Assembly: GCF_000181495.1 (NCBI RefSeq)
Contig: NZ_ABCF01000007.1
Location: 30,497 to 94,496, forward strand
Source of the DNA: Bacillus sp. SG-1
GTDB taxonomy: Bacteria; Bacillota; Bacilli; Bacillales; Bacillaceae_B
DNA length: 64,000 nt
Direction: 5' to 3'
Made by a program: the position numbers and the translations under genes. The notes under the pieces are model-generated. The model saw only the letters and a list, made by a program, of their open reading frames with translations, was not told the origin of the DNA and did no database searches. Positions 52,278 to 59,873 of the stretch are shown here, piece after piece. Positions within the stretch are counted from its first letter, which is position 1. Each line of letters starts with the position of its first letter.

Positions 52278-53278
52278 AAAGAATACTTATGCTCGTGATG
52301 AGCCTGTTCCTGCTCTTTCTGGGCGGGTGTTCTCAAAAGGACAACGCGTCTGCAACCAAAGACAATGAATTAGAAAAAATGACTATCATGCTGGACTGGT
52401 ACCCTAACGCTGTACACAGCTACCTTTATGCAGCAAAAGAAAATGGCTATTTCAAAGAAGAGGGACTCGATGTTGAAATCAAATTCCCGGCAAATCCAAC
52501 AGATCCCATCAATCTTGCTGCAGCAGGACAAATCGATCTCGGCATCTCCTATCAGCCTGATGTGATCATCGCCAGAGCGAATGAAGAGATTCCGATTAAG
52601 TCCGTTGCGGCCATTGTCCGCTCCCCTTTGAATCATGTCGTTTTCATGGAGGACAGTCCAATACAATCCCCTAAGGACCTCGAAGGAAAGATGGTCGGGT
52701 ACCCAGGGATCCCGCTGAATGAAGCCCTGCTGGACACAATGGTTAAAGCGGATGGCGGCGACCCTGAAAAAGTGAACACCATTGATGTCGGCTTTGAGCT
52801 TGGTTCCTCTATCGTCAGCGAAAAAGCAGATGCGGTAATCGGTGCGTACATCAATCATGAAGTACCTGTGCTCGAACATGAAGGCTACAAAACACGCTAT
52901 TTCAATCCGGTCGATTACGGCGTTCCAAGCTTTTACGAGCTCGTATTCGTCACAAACGATGATACATGGAATGACAAAGAAGAGAACATTCGTGCCTTTT
53001 GGCGTGCAGCAACAAAAGGCTATGAATACATGAAGGAAAACCCTGATGAAGCATTAAATGTCCTGCTTTCAAACCAGAATGAAGCCAACTTCCCACTTGT
53101 CGAAGAAGTGGAAAAAGAAAGCCTTGAAATCCTTCTTCCGAAAATGGAACCTGAAGGAGAAATGTTCGGAAGCCAGAGTGCTGACTCCTGGCAGGAAACC
53201 ATTGACTGGCTCGATGAATCCGGTTTAATAGAAGAAAAACCTGACACGGAAGACATTTTTATCAATATAGTTGAATAA
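52274..53278 (+). CDS. thiY: Aminopyrimidine-binding lipoprotein (NMT1/THI5-like)
   Basis: A 334-residue solute-binding lipoprotein. Residues 1-19 are a lipoprotein signal ending in the lipobox L-G-G-C (Cys19). The mature part follows the NMT1/THI5 pattern: 'MTIMLDWYPNAVHSYLYAAKENGYFKEEGLDVEI', 'AAGQIDLGISYQPDVI' and 'LEGKMVGYPGIPLNEALLDTM'. It should capture formylaminopyrimidine outside the membrane for ThiXZ. I chose ATG 52274, which has GGAGG 8 bp upstream and an ATGA overlap with thiX; the ATG at 52259 lacks a site. A terminator follows the gene. Confidence 0.9.
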   Translation: MKRILMLVMSLFLLFLGGCSQKDNASATKDNELEKMTIMLDWYPNAVHSYLYAAKENGYFKEEGLDVEIKFPANPTDPINLAAAGQIDLGISYQPDVIIARANEEIPIKSVAAIVRSPLNHVVFMEDSPIQSPKDLEGKMVGYPGIPLNEALLDTMVKADGGDPEKVNTIDVGFELGSSIVSEKADAVIGAYINHEVPVLEHEGYKTRYFNPVDYGVPSFYELVFVTNDDTWNDKEENIRAFWRAATKGYEYMKENPDEALNVLLSNQNEANFPLVEEVEKESLEILLPKMEPEGEMFGSQSADSWQETIDWLDESGLIEEKPDTEDIFINIVE

Positions 53279-53283
53279 TAAAA

Positions 53284-53315
53284 AAAGGCTGCGAGAGTTA
53301 CATTCGCAGCCTGCT
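53284..53315. terminator. Bidirectional rho-independent terminator
   Basis: AGGCTGCGA pairs with TCGCAGCCT around a 9-nt loop, with a T-rich tail on the minus strand, between thiY and the convergent DUF4097 gene. Confidence 0.8.
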
Positions 53316-53318
53316 TTA

Positions 53319-54197
53319 TTATCTGAAATCAAAATCACCGGATGAGGTTTTCACCCTGATTTTGTACTTCCCATCCCCTGCCTTACCAGAGATTCGATGT
53401 TCAGATTTTTCCTGATAGTCTACACCTTTGATGTCCATGTGGGCCTCACCTGAACTACCGGAAAAATCGATGACAAAAGAATCCGGACCTTGATCGAAGT
53501 GAAGCATGACATCTCCACTGGATGCTTCAGCATCAATATTGCCGGTCATTTCAGGAGCATGAAGGTCCACCCCTCCTGAACTGGACTCAGCGGTGAGATT
53601 TCCAATCCACTTCTTCACAATAATTCTCCCCGAGGAAGCTTTCGCATGAATGTCCTCTGCGGCCAGTTTTTGAAGCAGCATGGATCCGCTGCTAGTCTTC
53701 GTATGTATCTCCTTAGCTTCAATTCCGTTGAGTTGAATGCCGCCGCTGTTCGCTTTGCTTTTGAATTCAGTATGAGCCTTTATACGGCTTGCTTCCACCT
53801 CGCCCGAACTCGCTCTAAAGCTTACTTTCTTTCCTTCAAGTTCTTTCGCCATTATACTTCCAGAAGAAGTCTCAACAGAAATTTCCTCATACAGTTTTTC
53901 AGGAACCTCGACAGACAGCTTCAGGTCAATCACATCAAAACCAAAACGGAACCCGCTTTCTTGTTCGACCTTTACTTCTATGTCCAGACTTTCCCCTTGC
54001 TTAGTGACCGTCATGTCTACATTGTCTTTTAACTTGCTGCTGATTTCTCCTTTCAACTCTGCTGTTATCTCATCAGCAGTCCCTGGGAAAATCTCAACCT
54101 CTGTTGAAGATGTTGAAATGTTTATATTATCAACCTCTGCACCCCTAATCGTTTTGCGTTCATGGATCTCTTCCTTCTTTTTAAAACCAAGCATCAT
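53319..54197 (-). CDS. DUF4097 beta-solenoid-like protein
   Basis: A 292-residue protein without signal peptide or TM helix. From about residue 110 to the end it is a run of short beta-strand repeats, each carrying Ser-Ser-Gly ('ETSSGSIMAK', 'RASSGEVEAS', 'KTSSGSMLLQ', 'KASSGRIIVK', 'ESSSGGVDLH', 'EASSGDVMLH', 'KTSSGDFDF'), as in DUF4097 adhesin-like proteins such as LiaG. These are usually linked to the cell envelope, but function is not established. The ATG at 54197 and the next Met codon are both possible starts. Monocistronic. Confidence 0.8.
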   Translation of the reverse strand: MMLGFKKKEEIHERKTIRGAEVDNINISTSSTEVEIFPGTADEITAELKGEISSKLKDNVDMTVTKQGESLDIEVKVEQESGFRFGFDVIDLKLSVEVPEKLYEEISVETSSGSIMAKELEGKKVSFRASSGEVEASRIKAHTEFKSKANSGGIQLNGIEAKEIHTKTSSGSMLLQKLAAEDIHAKASSGRIIVKKWIGNLTAESSSGGVDLHAPEMTGNIDAEASSGDVMLHFDQGPDSFVIDFSGSSGEAHMDIKGVDYQEKSEHRISGKAGDGKYKIRVKTSSGDFDFR

Positions 54198-54264
54198 TTC
54201 ACTCCTTAAAATTTCACTACTAATAATATTCCATATTTAATGTTGCATTCCTTTTTTTAACAAT

Positions 54265-54296
54265 AGAAAAGGGACAGACCGTAAAGTCATGCCCCT
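54265..54296 (-). terminator. Likely terminator of hmgA
   Basis: On the minus strand GGGGCATGAC and GTCTGTCCC can pair imperfectly around a short loop and are followed by TTTTC, a few bases past the hmgA stop. Confidence 0.5.
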
Positions 54297-54305
54297 CATT
54301 CAACG

Positions 54306-55454
54306 TTATTCCATCCAAGTGTACATGTACTTTCTGTCTTCAACTTCATGCGCCTTTTTCACCACTTTCAGCGGACGGAAAGTATCGATCATGACCGCAA
54401 GTTCCAAGGTCTCTTTTTTTCCGATACTTTTTTCCGTCGTGCCTGGATGCGGACCATGAGGGATTCCGCTTGGGTGAAGGGTGATGGATCCTTCACTGAT
54501 CCCTTTACGGCTCATGAAATTTCCTTCTACATAATAGAGAAGTTCATCACTGTTCACATTGCTGTGATAATATGGTGCCGGGATTGATTCCGGATGATAA
54601 TCATACAGGCGCGGGACAAAAGAACACACCACAAAGTTGTGGCCTTCGAACGTCTGATGTACCGGCGGCGGCTGATGAACTCTTCCTGTAATCGGCTCAA
54701 AATCTTCTATATTAAAGACCCAGGGATAAAGATAGCCGTCCCATCCGACAACATCAAGCGGATGATGATTCAATACATGGGAATTCAACAGACCCCTTGA
54801 TTTCGTAATGACTTCGAACTCTCCTTTTTCACTATACGTCTCCAATTTTTCCGGTCCGCGGATATCCCGTTCACAAAACGGACTGTGTTCGAGCAGCTGT
54901 CCATATTCATTTCGATATCTTCTCGGCGTTGTAATCTGGCTGAAGGATTCAATAAAAAGGATTTTCGTGTCTTCTTCAGGAAGGACCCGGTAGATCGTAC
55001 CAATCGGAATGACAACATAATCGCCGGGACGGTAGGTCAATGTGCCGAACATTGTCTCCACCGTTCCTTTTCCGCGATGGATATAAAGCATCTCATCTCC
55101 ATCACCATTTCGGTAGTAATTGTCCATCTTTTCCGTAACCAGGACGGTGCCGATCAGCAGGTCATCATTCCCAAGCAGGTATTCCCTACCTTTTAAGGCG
55201 TCGCCAGACCGGGATACCTTATCCGTCAGCAGATGACGGTGCTTCAACTCCTGGTTCTCTTCATATTCGGGCAGGTAAGAACCAAGCAGTTCAGCTTTCG
55301 CTACCTCAGTCGGCATATGATGATGATATAAAATGGATTGTGTTCCAGAAAAACCTTTTGTGCCCATCACCTGTTCACGAAAGAGACTTCCATCCTCTTT
55401 CTTAAACATCGTATGGCGTTTATGAGGAATTTTCCCCAATGTACGGTAATACAT
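54306..55454 (-). CDS. hmgA: Homogentisate 1,2-dioxygenase
   Basis: A 382-residue cupin dioxygenase that opens the ring of homogentisate to maleylacetoacetate. Recognised blocks are 'GDEMLYIHRGKGTVETMFGTLTYRPGDYVVIPIGTIYR', 'NHHPLDVVGWDGYLYPWVFNIEDFEP', 'PPPVHQTFEGHNFVVCSFVPRLYDYHP' and the iron-site region 'LHPSGIPHGPHPGTTE' with its histidines. It is somewhat shorter than the classical 430-440-residue enzymes. Its ATG overlaps the stop of the FAH gene by one base (TAATG), so it is the last gene of the tyrosine operon. Confidence 0.93.
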   Translation of the reverse strand: MYYRTLGKIPHKRHTMFKKEDGSLFREQVMGTKGFSGTQSILYHHHMPTEVAKAELLGSYLPEYEENQELKHRHLLTDKVSRSGDALKGREYLLGNDDLLIGTVLVTEKMDNYYRNGDGDEMLYIHRGKGTVETMFGTLTYRPGDYVVIPIGTIYRVLPEEDTKILFIESFSQITTPRRYRNEYGQLLEHSPFCERDIRGPEKLETYSEKGEFEVITKSRGLLNSHVLNHHPLDVVGWDGYLYPWVFNIEDFEPITGRVHQPPPVHQTFEGHNFVVCSFVPRLYDYHPESIPAPYYHSNVNSDELLYYVEGNFMSRKGISEGSITLHPSGIPHGPHPGTTEKSIGKKETLELAVMIDTFRPLKVVKKAHEVEDRKYMYTWME

Positions 55455-56374
55455 TAAAATCCTCCTTCCTTGACCTCATTTTTCAATTTTCCTAATCCCG
55501 TGATTTCCAATTCTACATTGTCCCCGGGCTCAAGCCATCTGTGAACATCAGTCCCTAGCTCCAGGATGCAGCCCGTTCCTACTGTCCCGGAACCGAAGAC
55601 TTCCCCAGGGTACAGCGTGACGTCAGCGGATGCTCTCTCAATCATCTCTGCGAATGTATAGTGAATGCTTTTAAAATTGCCTGATGATAACTCTCGCCCA
55701 TTCACTTTGGCGGTCATCCTTAAATCATAACGGTCTCCTTCACGGTAAGGTCCCAGCTCATCTTTCGTAACGATGTAAGGCCCGATGGATGTTGCGAAAT
55801 CCTTACCCTTTGCAGGTCCCAATCCGACTTTCATTTCTTCACGCTGCAGGTCCCTGGCGCTCCAGTCATTCATGATGAAATACCCGAAAATATATTCTTC
55901 GGCGTTTTCTTTGGAGATATTTCGGCCTTCCTTTCCGATAACACAAGCAATTTCCAGTTCATAATCCAGCCACCTGCAATTCTTCGGACGGTGGATAGTG
56001 TCCCCATCCCCTTTGACAGCCAGGTGATTCGTAAAATAAAAGACCGGCATCTCATACCACTCAGGAACGACATCCAGACCCCGATTTTTTCTCGCAGTTT
56101 TTACATGTTCCTCAAATGCATAAAAATCCCGTATACTGACAGGCCGGGGAATCGGAGCTTTGAGCGTTACATCGTCTAAGGCATACACTCCTTTTCCGGC
56201 AGTCTCCAACCCTTGTAATATCTTCAAATTCTCTTCACTGTTTTCTAAAAAGGAAAGGATATTATCCGGCAGGGCTCCTTTGCTTGCTTCATGAACATCT
56301 ACCAGTGTGGATTCATTATGCAGGAAGCCAAGCCTGACTTTGCCTTCCTGATTTTGATAGCTGATGAGTTTCAT
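55454..56374 (-). CDS. Fumarylacetoacetate hydrolase family protein
   Basis: A 306-residue FAH-fold hydrolase. The metal and catalytic region has 'SIRDFYAFEEHV', 'FYFTNHLAVKGDGD', 'WLDYELEIACVIGKEGRNI' and 'FGYFIMNDWSARDLQ', with acidic ligands in 'LDYELE' and 'MNDWSARD'. 'GSGTVGTGCILELG' and 'EPGDNVELEITGLG' finish the domain. In this operon it should split fumarylacetoacetate (or maleylacetoacetate) to fumarate and acetoacetate. It is shorter than mammalian-type FAH and lacks its N-terminal domain. I placed the start at 56374, with AAAAGGTGACACT before the ATG; the frame extends further upstream without a site. Confidence 0.87.
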   Translation of the reverse strand: MKLISYQNQEGKVRLGFLHNESTLVDVHEASKGALPDNILSFLENSEENLKILQGLETAGKGVYALDDVTLKAPIPRPVSIRDFYAFEEHVKTARKNRGLDVVPEWYEMPVFYFTNHLAVKGDGDTIHRPKNCRWLDYELEIACVIGKEGRNISKENAEEYIFGYFIMNDWSARDLQREEMKVGLGPAKGKDFATSIGPYIVTKDELGPYREGDRYDLRMTAKVNGRELSSGNFKSIHYTFAEMIERASADVTLYPGEVFGSGTVGTGCILELGTDVHRWLEPGDNVELEITGLGKLKNEVKEGGF

Positions 56375-56378
56375 AGTG

Positions 56379-56990
56379 TCACCTTTTTCTGACCATCTCG
56401 AATGTTTCAGCCATTGGCTTTGTATACATCTGGCCGGCCATTCTTCCAACTGGTTTTAATTTTTCCGTATCAATCCTGCCCTTGTAGTAGAGCTCATCAT
56501 CCACTCTGACATATTTCACTTTTCCAATGACTAGGCTCCCTGCACCCGCTTCTTCCCCGAAATGGAGAACCTGATGAAGCGAGCATTCCAGCTGTACTTT
56601 GCTTTCCTTGACAGCCGGTGGTGCCACCATCACGGACGGTATCTTAGTCAAACCGGTTTCCTCAAATTCATCCACGCCGGCTTCAAATTCGATTGCCGTG
56701 TTGTTCATCTGCTCGGCAAATTCTTCACTGACGACATTGATGACAAACTCTTTGGTGCTCTCAATATTGTTCAGCGTATCTTTCTTGCTTCCATCCGTTC
56801 CCCTTCTCATCGGCGAAAAACAGACAAGCATAGGATCGGCGCTGATGGCTGTAAAAAAACTGAAAGGAGCGAGGTTGGCCCTTCCGTTGTCATCTACTGT
56901 GGAGACAAATGCAATCGGACGCGGGACAATCGAACCGACCAGCATTTTATACGCGTCCTTCCATTCAAGCGTTTCCGGTTTCATTTCCAT
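56379..56990 (-). CDS. Flavin reductase-like (FMN-binding) family protein
   Basis: A 203-residue split-barrel flavoprotein. 'YKMLVGSIVPRPIAFVSTVDDNGRANLAPFSFFTAIS' and 'DTLNNIESTKEFVINVV' are the standard opening of the DIM6/NTAB flavin-reductase-like family; 'SLVIGKVKYVRVDDELY' closes it. Such proteins bind FMN and may act as reductases or in aromatic-ring metabolism; the role in tyrosine degradation is unproven. It overlaps the aminotransferase by 26 bp and ends 4 bp before the FAH gene, so it belongs to the operon. Confidence 0.82.
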   Translation of the reverse strand: MEMKPETLEWKDAYKMLVGSIVPRPIAFVSTVDDNGRANLAPFSFFTAISADPMLVCFSPMRRGTDGSKKDTLNNIESTKEFVINVVSEEFAEQMNNTAIEFEAGVDEFEETGLTKIPSVMVAPPAVKESKVQLECSLHQVLHFGEEAGAGSLVIGKVKYVRVDDELYYKGRIDTEKLKPVGRMAGQMYTKPMAETFEMVRKR

Positions 56991-58101
56991 TGGAGCCCTC
57001 CTTCTCTTCTGCTATGACTTGTTTTAACCCTTCGAGGAATGTTCGGTTATCTTTTTCCGTTCCAACGGTTACCCTTACGGTAGTCGGATAGCCAAGCAAA
57101 GTACCGGCACGGACAATAATTCCATGTTTCAGGAGACCTGCCGCCACAATATCTCCCCGGACGCCGCAATCCACCATGATAAAATTGGATTGTGATGGAA
57201 AATACGATAATCCCATTTTTTCAAATTCATTTTGCAGGAAGTTCCGGCCTTCTTCATTCTTTATAGCACACTGCTCAATGAATGGCTGGTCTTCCATTGC
57301 GGCAATCGCCGCTCCCTGAGCAAGCCGGCTGACGTTAAATACATCTTTTACCTTAGTCAGTTGTGTCGCAATCTCCTCGTTCATGACACCGAATCCGACA
57401 CGCAGTCCCGCCAGTCCATAGATTTTTGAGAAGGTCCTCAATACAATCAAATTTTCAAACTGCTGCAGGAGTGGAATACAATGCAAATAATCCTCTGTTG
57501 TCACATATTCTACATAAGCTTCATCTACGATAACCAGAACGTGTGAAGGGACACGCTTTAAGAAATTTAGAAGTTCCTCTTTTCCGTTTATGGTCCCGGT
57601 AGGATTATTGGGATTGCAGACGAAAACCATTCTGGTCTTATCTGTAATGGCAGCCAGCATCCCTTTTAAATCATGAACTCCATCTATGAGAGGTACTATG
57701 ACCGGTGTCCCCCCTTCAAGGAACACATTGGTTCTGTACCTCGGAAACGTGACATCCGCCATTACGGCTTCGTCGTCCTCATTTATATAAGCTCTTGTCA
57801 GCAGGCGGATGACTTCATCAGAACCATTGCCGAACACAAGCTGTTCCTGTCCGACATTTAAGTACTCACTCGTCTTCTGTTTCAGCTCCTGGGCCATTCC
57901 ATCCGGATAAAGATAGATATCTGAACCGCCAGTGCTCAGGTATGCCTTTACCCTTGGAGAACAACCATATATATTTTCATTTTCCGATAGTTTGCGGATT
58001 TCCGAGAGTCCAAGTTCAGCTTTTATATCCTCCATGCTCTTTCCGAGGACATAGGGCGCGATCTCTTCTACTCTTTTTCTTGTTTTGAATTTCACGGTCA
58101 C
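56965..58101 (-). CDS. PLP-dependent aminotransferase, HisC-like (probable aromatic amino acid aminotransferase)
   Basis: A 378-residue fold-type I aminotransferase of the HisC group. Family blocks: 'IRKLSENENIYGCSPRV', 'YPDGMAQELKQKTSEYL', 'FGNGSDEVIRLL', 'VFVCNPNNPTGT', 'VIVDEAYVEYV' and PLP-lysine motif 'RTFSKIYGLAGLRVGFG'. HisC-type enzymes in Bacillus often also transaminate aromatic amino acids. Being first in a homogentisate operon, it most likely converts tyrosine to 4-hydroxyphenylpyruvate, the HPPD substrate. No histidine genes are near. GTG start with GGGGGTC. Exact specificity is inference. Confidence 0.82.
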   Translation of the reverse strand: MTVKFKTRKRVEEIAPYVLGKSMEDIKAELGLSEIRKLSENENIYGCSPRVKAYLSTGGSDIYLYPDGMAQELKQKTSEYLNVGQEQLVFGNGSDEVIRLLTRAYINEDDEAVMADVTFPRYRTNVFLEGGTPVIVPLIDGVHDLKGMLAAITDKTRMVFVCNPNNPTGTINGKEELLNFLKRVPSHVLVIVDEAYVEYVTTEDYLHCIPLLQQFENLIVLRTFSKIYGLAGLRVGFGVMNEEIATQLTKVKDVFNVSRLAQGAAIAAMEDQPFIEQCAIKNEEGRNFLQNEFEKMGLSYFPSQSNFIMVDCGVRGDIVAAGLLKHGIIVRAGTLLGYPTTVRVTVGTEKDNRTFLEGLKQVIAEEKEGSNGNETGNA

Positions 58102-58640
58102 TCTTGACCCCCGCTTTCTTCTTGGAACTTTGACACTCTGAACCTATTAAAATAAAGGCAGGATTGCTTTATTATTCTAGTACGTTATGTTACAGAAAGG
58201 CTGTTTGATATCTTAGTATAGGCCTTATGCCTGGAGATAGTTATCCGTGCCAAAATCCTTCTTTAGAGAGTTCGATTCTTTTTTATGCTTAATCAACGTA
58301 CTCTATGAATCTCTTTGACGGTGTCGATTAGGTGCCAAGACCTATTCCACACCCCCATTTGGCCCCTTTGACACTATCGATTCCTCGTCAATACCTATTC
58401 CGCAACCATTGACTCTCTTTGACTACATCACTTCACCTCAAGAGCTTAATCAAAAGTTTCTAAGAGACCGAATTCAATACTTTTCAGAAAAGCACATCTA
58501 CATCTCCTACCTTCCGGGTTACAGAAAAGGGAGCCCCTTCAAGGTGCCAATCATCTTGAATGATAGATTGAACGTGACTCCTTCCTTGAATGGGACATCC
58601 CTCATTGGTAAACGCGCAACGGCATCCTCAATGCTATTCT
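58102..58640. other. 540-bp gap with degenerate 51-53-bp repeat units; no credible gene
   Basis: Three CTCTTTGAC-type boxes begin at 58311, 58364 and 58415. The first two share the following TCGATT and ACCTATTCC-CA blocks, giving an imperfect direct repeat of about 51-53 bp. The stretch 58440-58640 shows only weak frames, and no terminator was recognised for hppD here. The promoter of the aminotransferase operon should lie near 58110-58190. Confidence 0.5.
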
Positions 58641-59762
58641 TTATAAGTTTCCGCGGCGCTCCTGTTCGCGTTCTATGGATTCAAACAGTGCTTTGAAGTT
58701 TCCTTCACCAAAGCCTCTTGCACCCTTACGCTGAATCACTTCAATGAACAATGTCGGTCTGTCGACGATTGGCTTTGTAAAGATCTGAAGAAGGTAACCT
58801 TCGTCGTCCCTGTCTACCAGAATCTTTAATTCTTTGATCTTCGAAATCTCTTCATCTATTTCCCCTACACGCTCTGACAGCATGTCATAGTATGTGTCAG
58901 GTGTATCAAGGAATTCTACTCCGTTTTCTTTAAGAATAGAGATCGTTTCCACGATGTCCTCAGTTAAAATGGCGATATGCTGAACACCAGGGCCATTATA
59001 GAACTCAAGGTATTCCTGGATCTGCGATTTTCTTTTTCCGTCAGCCGGTTCGTTGATCGGAAACTTGATCCGGCCGCCGTTATGCATAACCTTAGACATC
59101 AGTGCGGAGTATTCTGTGTTGATGTCATCATTTGTAAAGTGCCTCATTTCCTTGAATCCCATCACTTTTTCATAATAAGACACCCACTCTTCCATTCTTT
59201 CAACATTTCCTACCACATGGTCGACTGCAATGATCCCTGCGTCCTTGAATGGAATTTTCATTTCCATAGCTTCGAAACCTGGCATGAATACACCTTTGTA
59301 GTCTTTACGCTCTACAAGTGTATGGATGGTATCACCATATGTACCGATAATCGCCTTCTTGATTGTTCCGTTGTCATCAGACAAAGTCATCGGAGGAGTG
59401 ATTTCAATGGCACCTCGGGATACAGCCTCACTGTAAGCCTTTTCAACATCATCCACAACAAGAGCGATGTCTTTAATGCCGTCGCCGTGTTTTTTTACAA
59501 AAGATGCTACGCGGGAGCTTTCCGTAAGTGACCCGGTAACCAGCATACGCACTTTGTTTTGCTGCAGAACGTAAGAAACGGTTTCACGGTTCCCCGTTTC
59601 CAATCCGGAATAGGCAACAATCTTGAATCCAAACGCTGTACAGAAATAATGGGCTGCCTGTTTCGCATTGCCCGTGTAGTATTCCAAATAGTCTACGTCT
59701 CTTACTGGAAAGAAATCTTCAACCTGTTGGTTGTTGTTTGCTTCAGCCATTTTACCTTGCAT
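58641..59762 (-). CDS. hppD: 4-hydroxyphenylpyruvate dioxygenase
   Basis: A 373-residue Fe(II)-dependent enzyme that converts 4-hydroxyphenylpyruvate to homogentisate. Two VOC-type halves are visible. Iron ligands are expected in 'IAVDHVVGNVERMEEWV' (His), 'PGVQHIAILTEDI' (His) and 'LFIEVIQRKGARGFGEGNFKALFE' (Glu), the last being the family's C-terminal signature. I chose the ATG at 59762, which has GGAGG upstream; the longer frame has no site. It has its own promoter-like sequence and is 540 bp from the aminotransferase-hmgA operon, in the same direction. Confidence 0.93.
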   Translation of the reverse strand: MQGKMAEANNNQQVEDFFPVRDVDYLEYYTGNAKQAAHYFCTAFGFKIVAYSGLETGNRETVSYVLQQNKVRMLVTGSLTESSRVASFVKKHGDGIKDIALVVDDVEKAYSEAVSRGAIEITPPMTLSDDNGTIKKAIIGTYGDTIHTLVERKDYKGVFMPGFEAMEMKIPFKDAGIIAVDHVVGNVERMEEWVSYYEKVMGFKEMRHFTNDDINTEYSALMSKVMHNGGRIKFPINEPADGKRKSQIQEYLEFYNGPGVQHIAILTEDIVETISILKENGVEFLDTPDTYYDMLSERVGEIDEEISKIKELKILVDRDDEGYLLQIFTKPIVDRPTLFIEVIQRKGARGFGEGNFKALFESIEREQERRGNL

Positions 59763-59802
59763 TTTAACTACCTCCATACTTTTATTTATTATTCTAAATA
59801 TT

Positions 59803-59831
59803 ATAATAGTTTCAGGATTAGCTTTTCTCAA
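59803..59831 (-). promoter_or_regulatory. Likely sigma-A promoter of hppD
   Basis: On the minus strand TTGAGA (59831-59826), a 17-bp spacer and TATTAT (59808-59803), about 40 bp before the start codon. Confidence 0.5.
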
Positions 59832-59873
59832 GAGCGGGAGTTAAAGCGGAAACGCATCACCGCGGTAAAGGAT

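Noticed and set aside
58526..58640. Short minus-strand frame after hppD reading like a 38-residue peptide
   Set aside because: It has no good start signal and no recognised family; too short to support as a gene or remnant.
58409..58696. 95-residue plus-strand frame overlapping the end of hppD
   Set aside because: No ribosome site, begins inside the repeat region and runs antisense into hppD.
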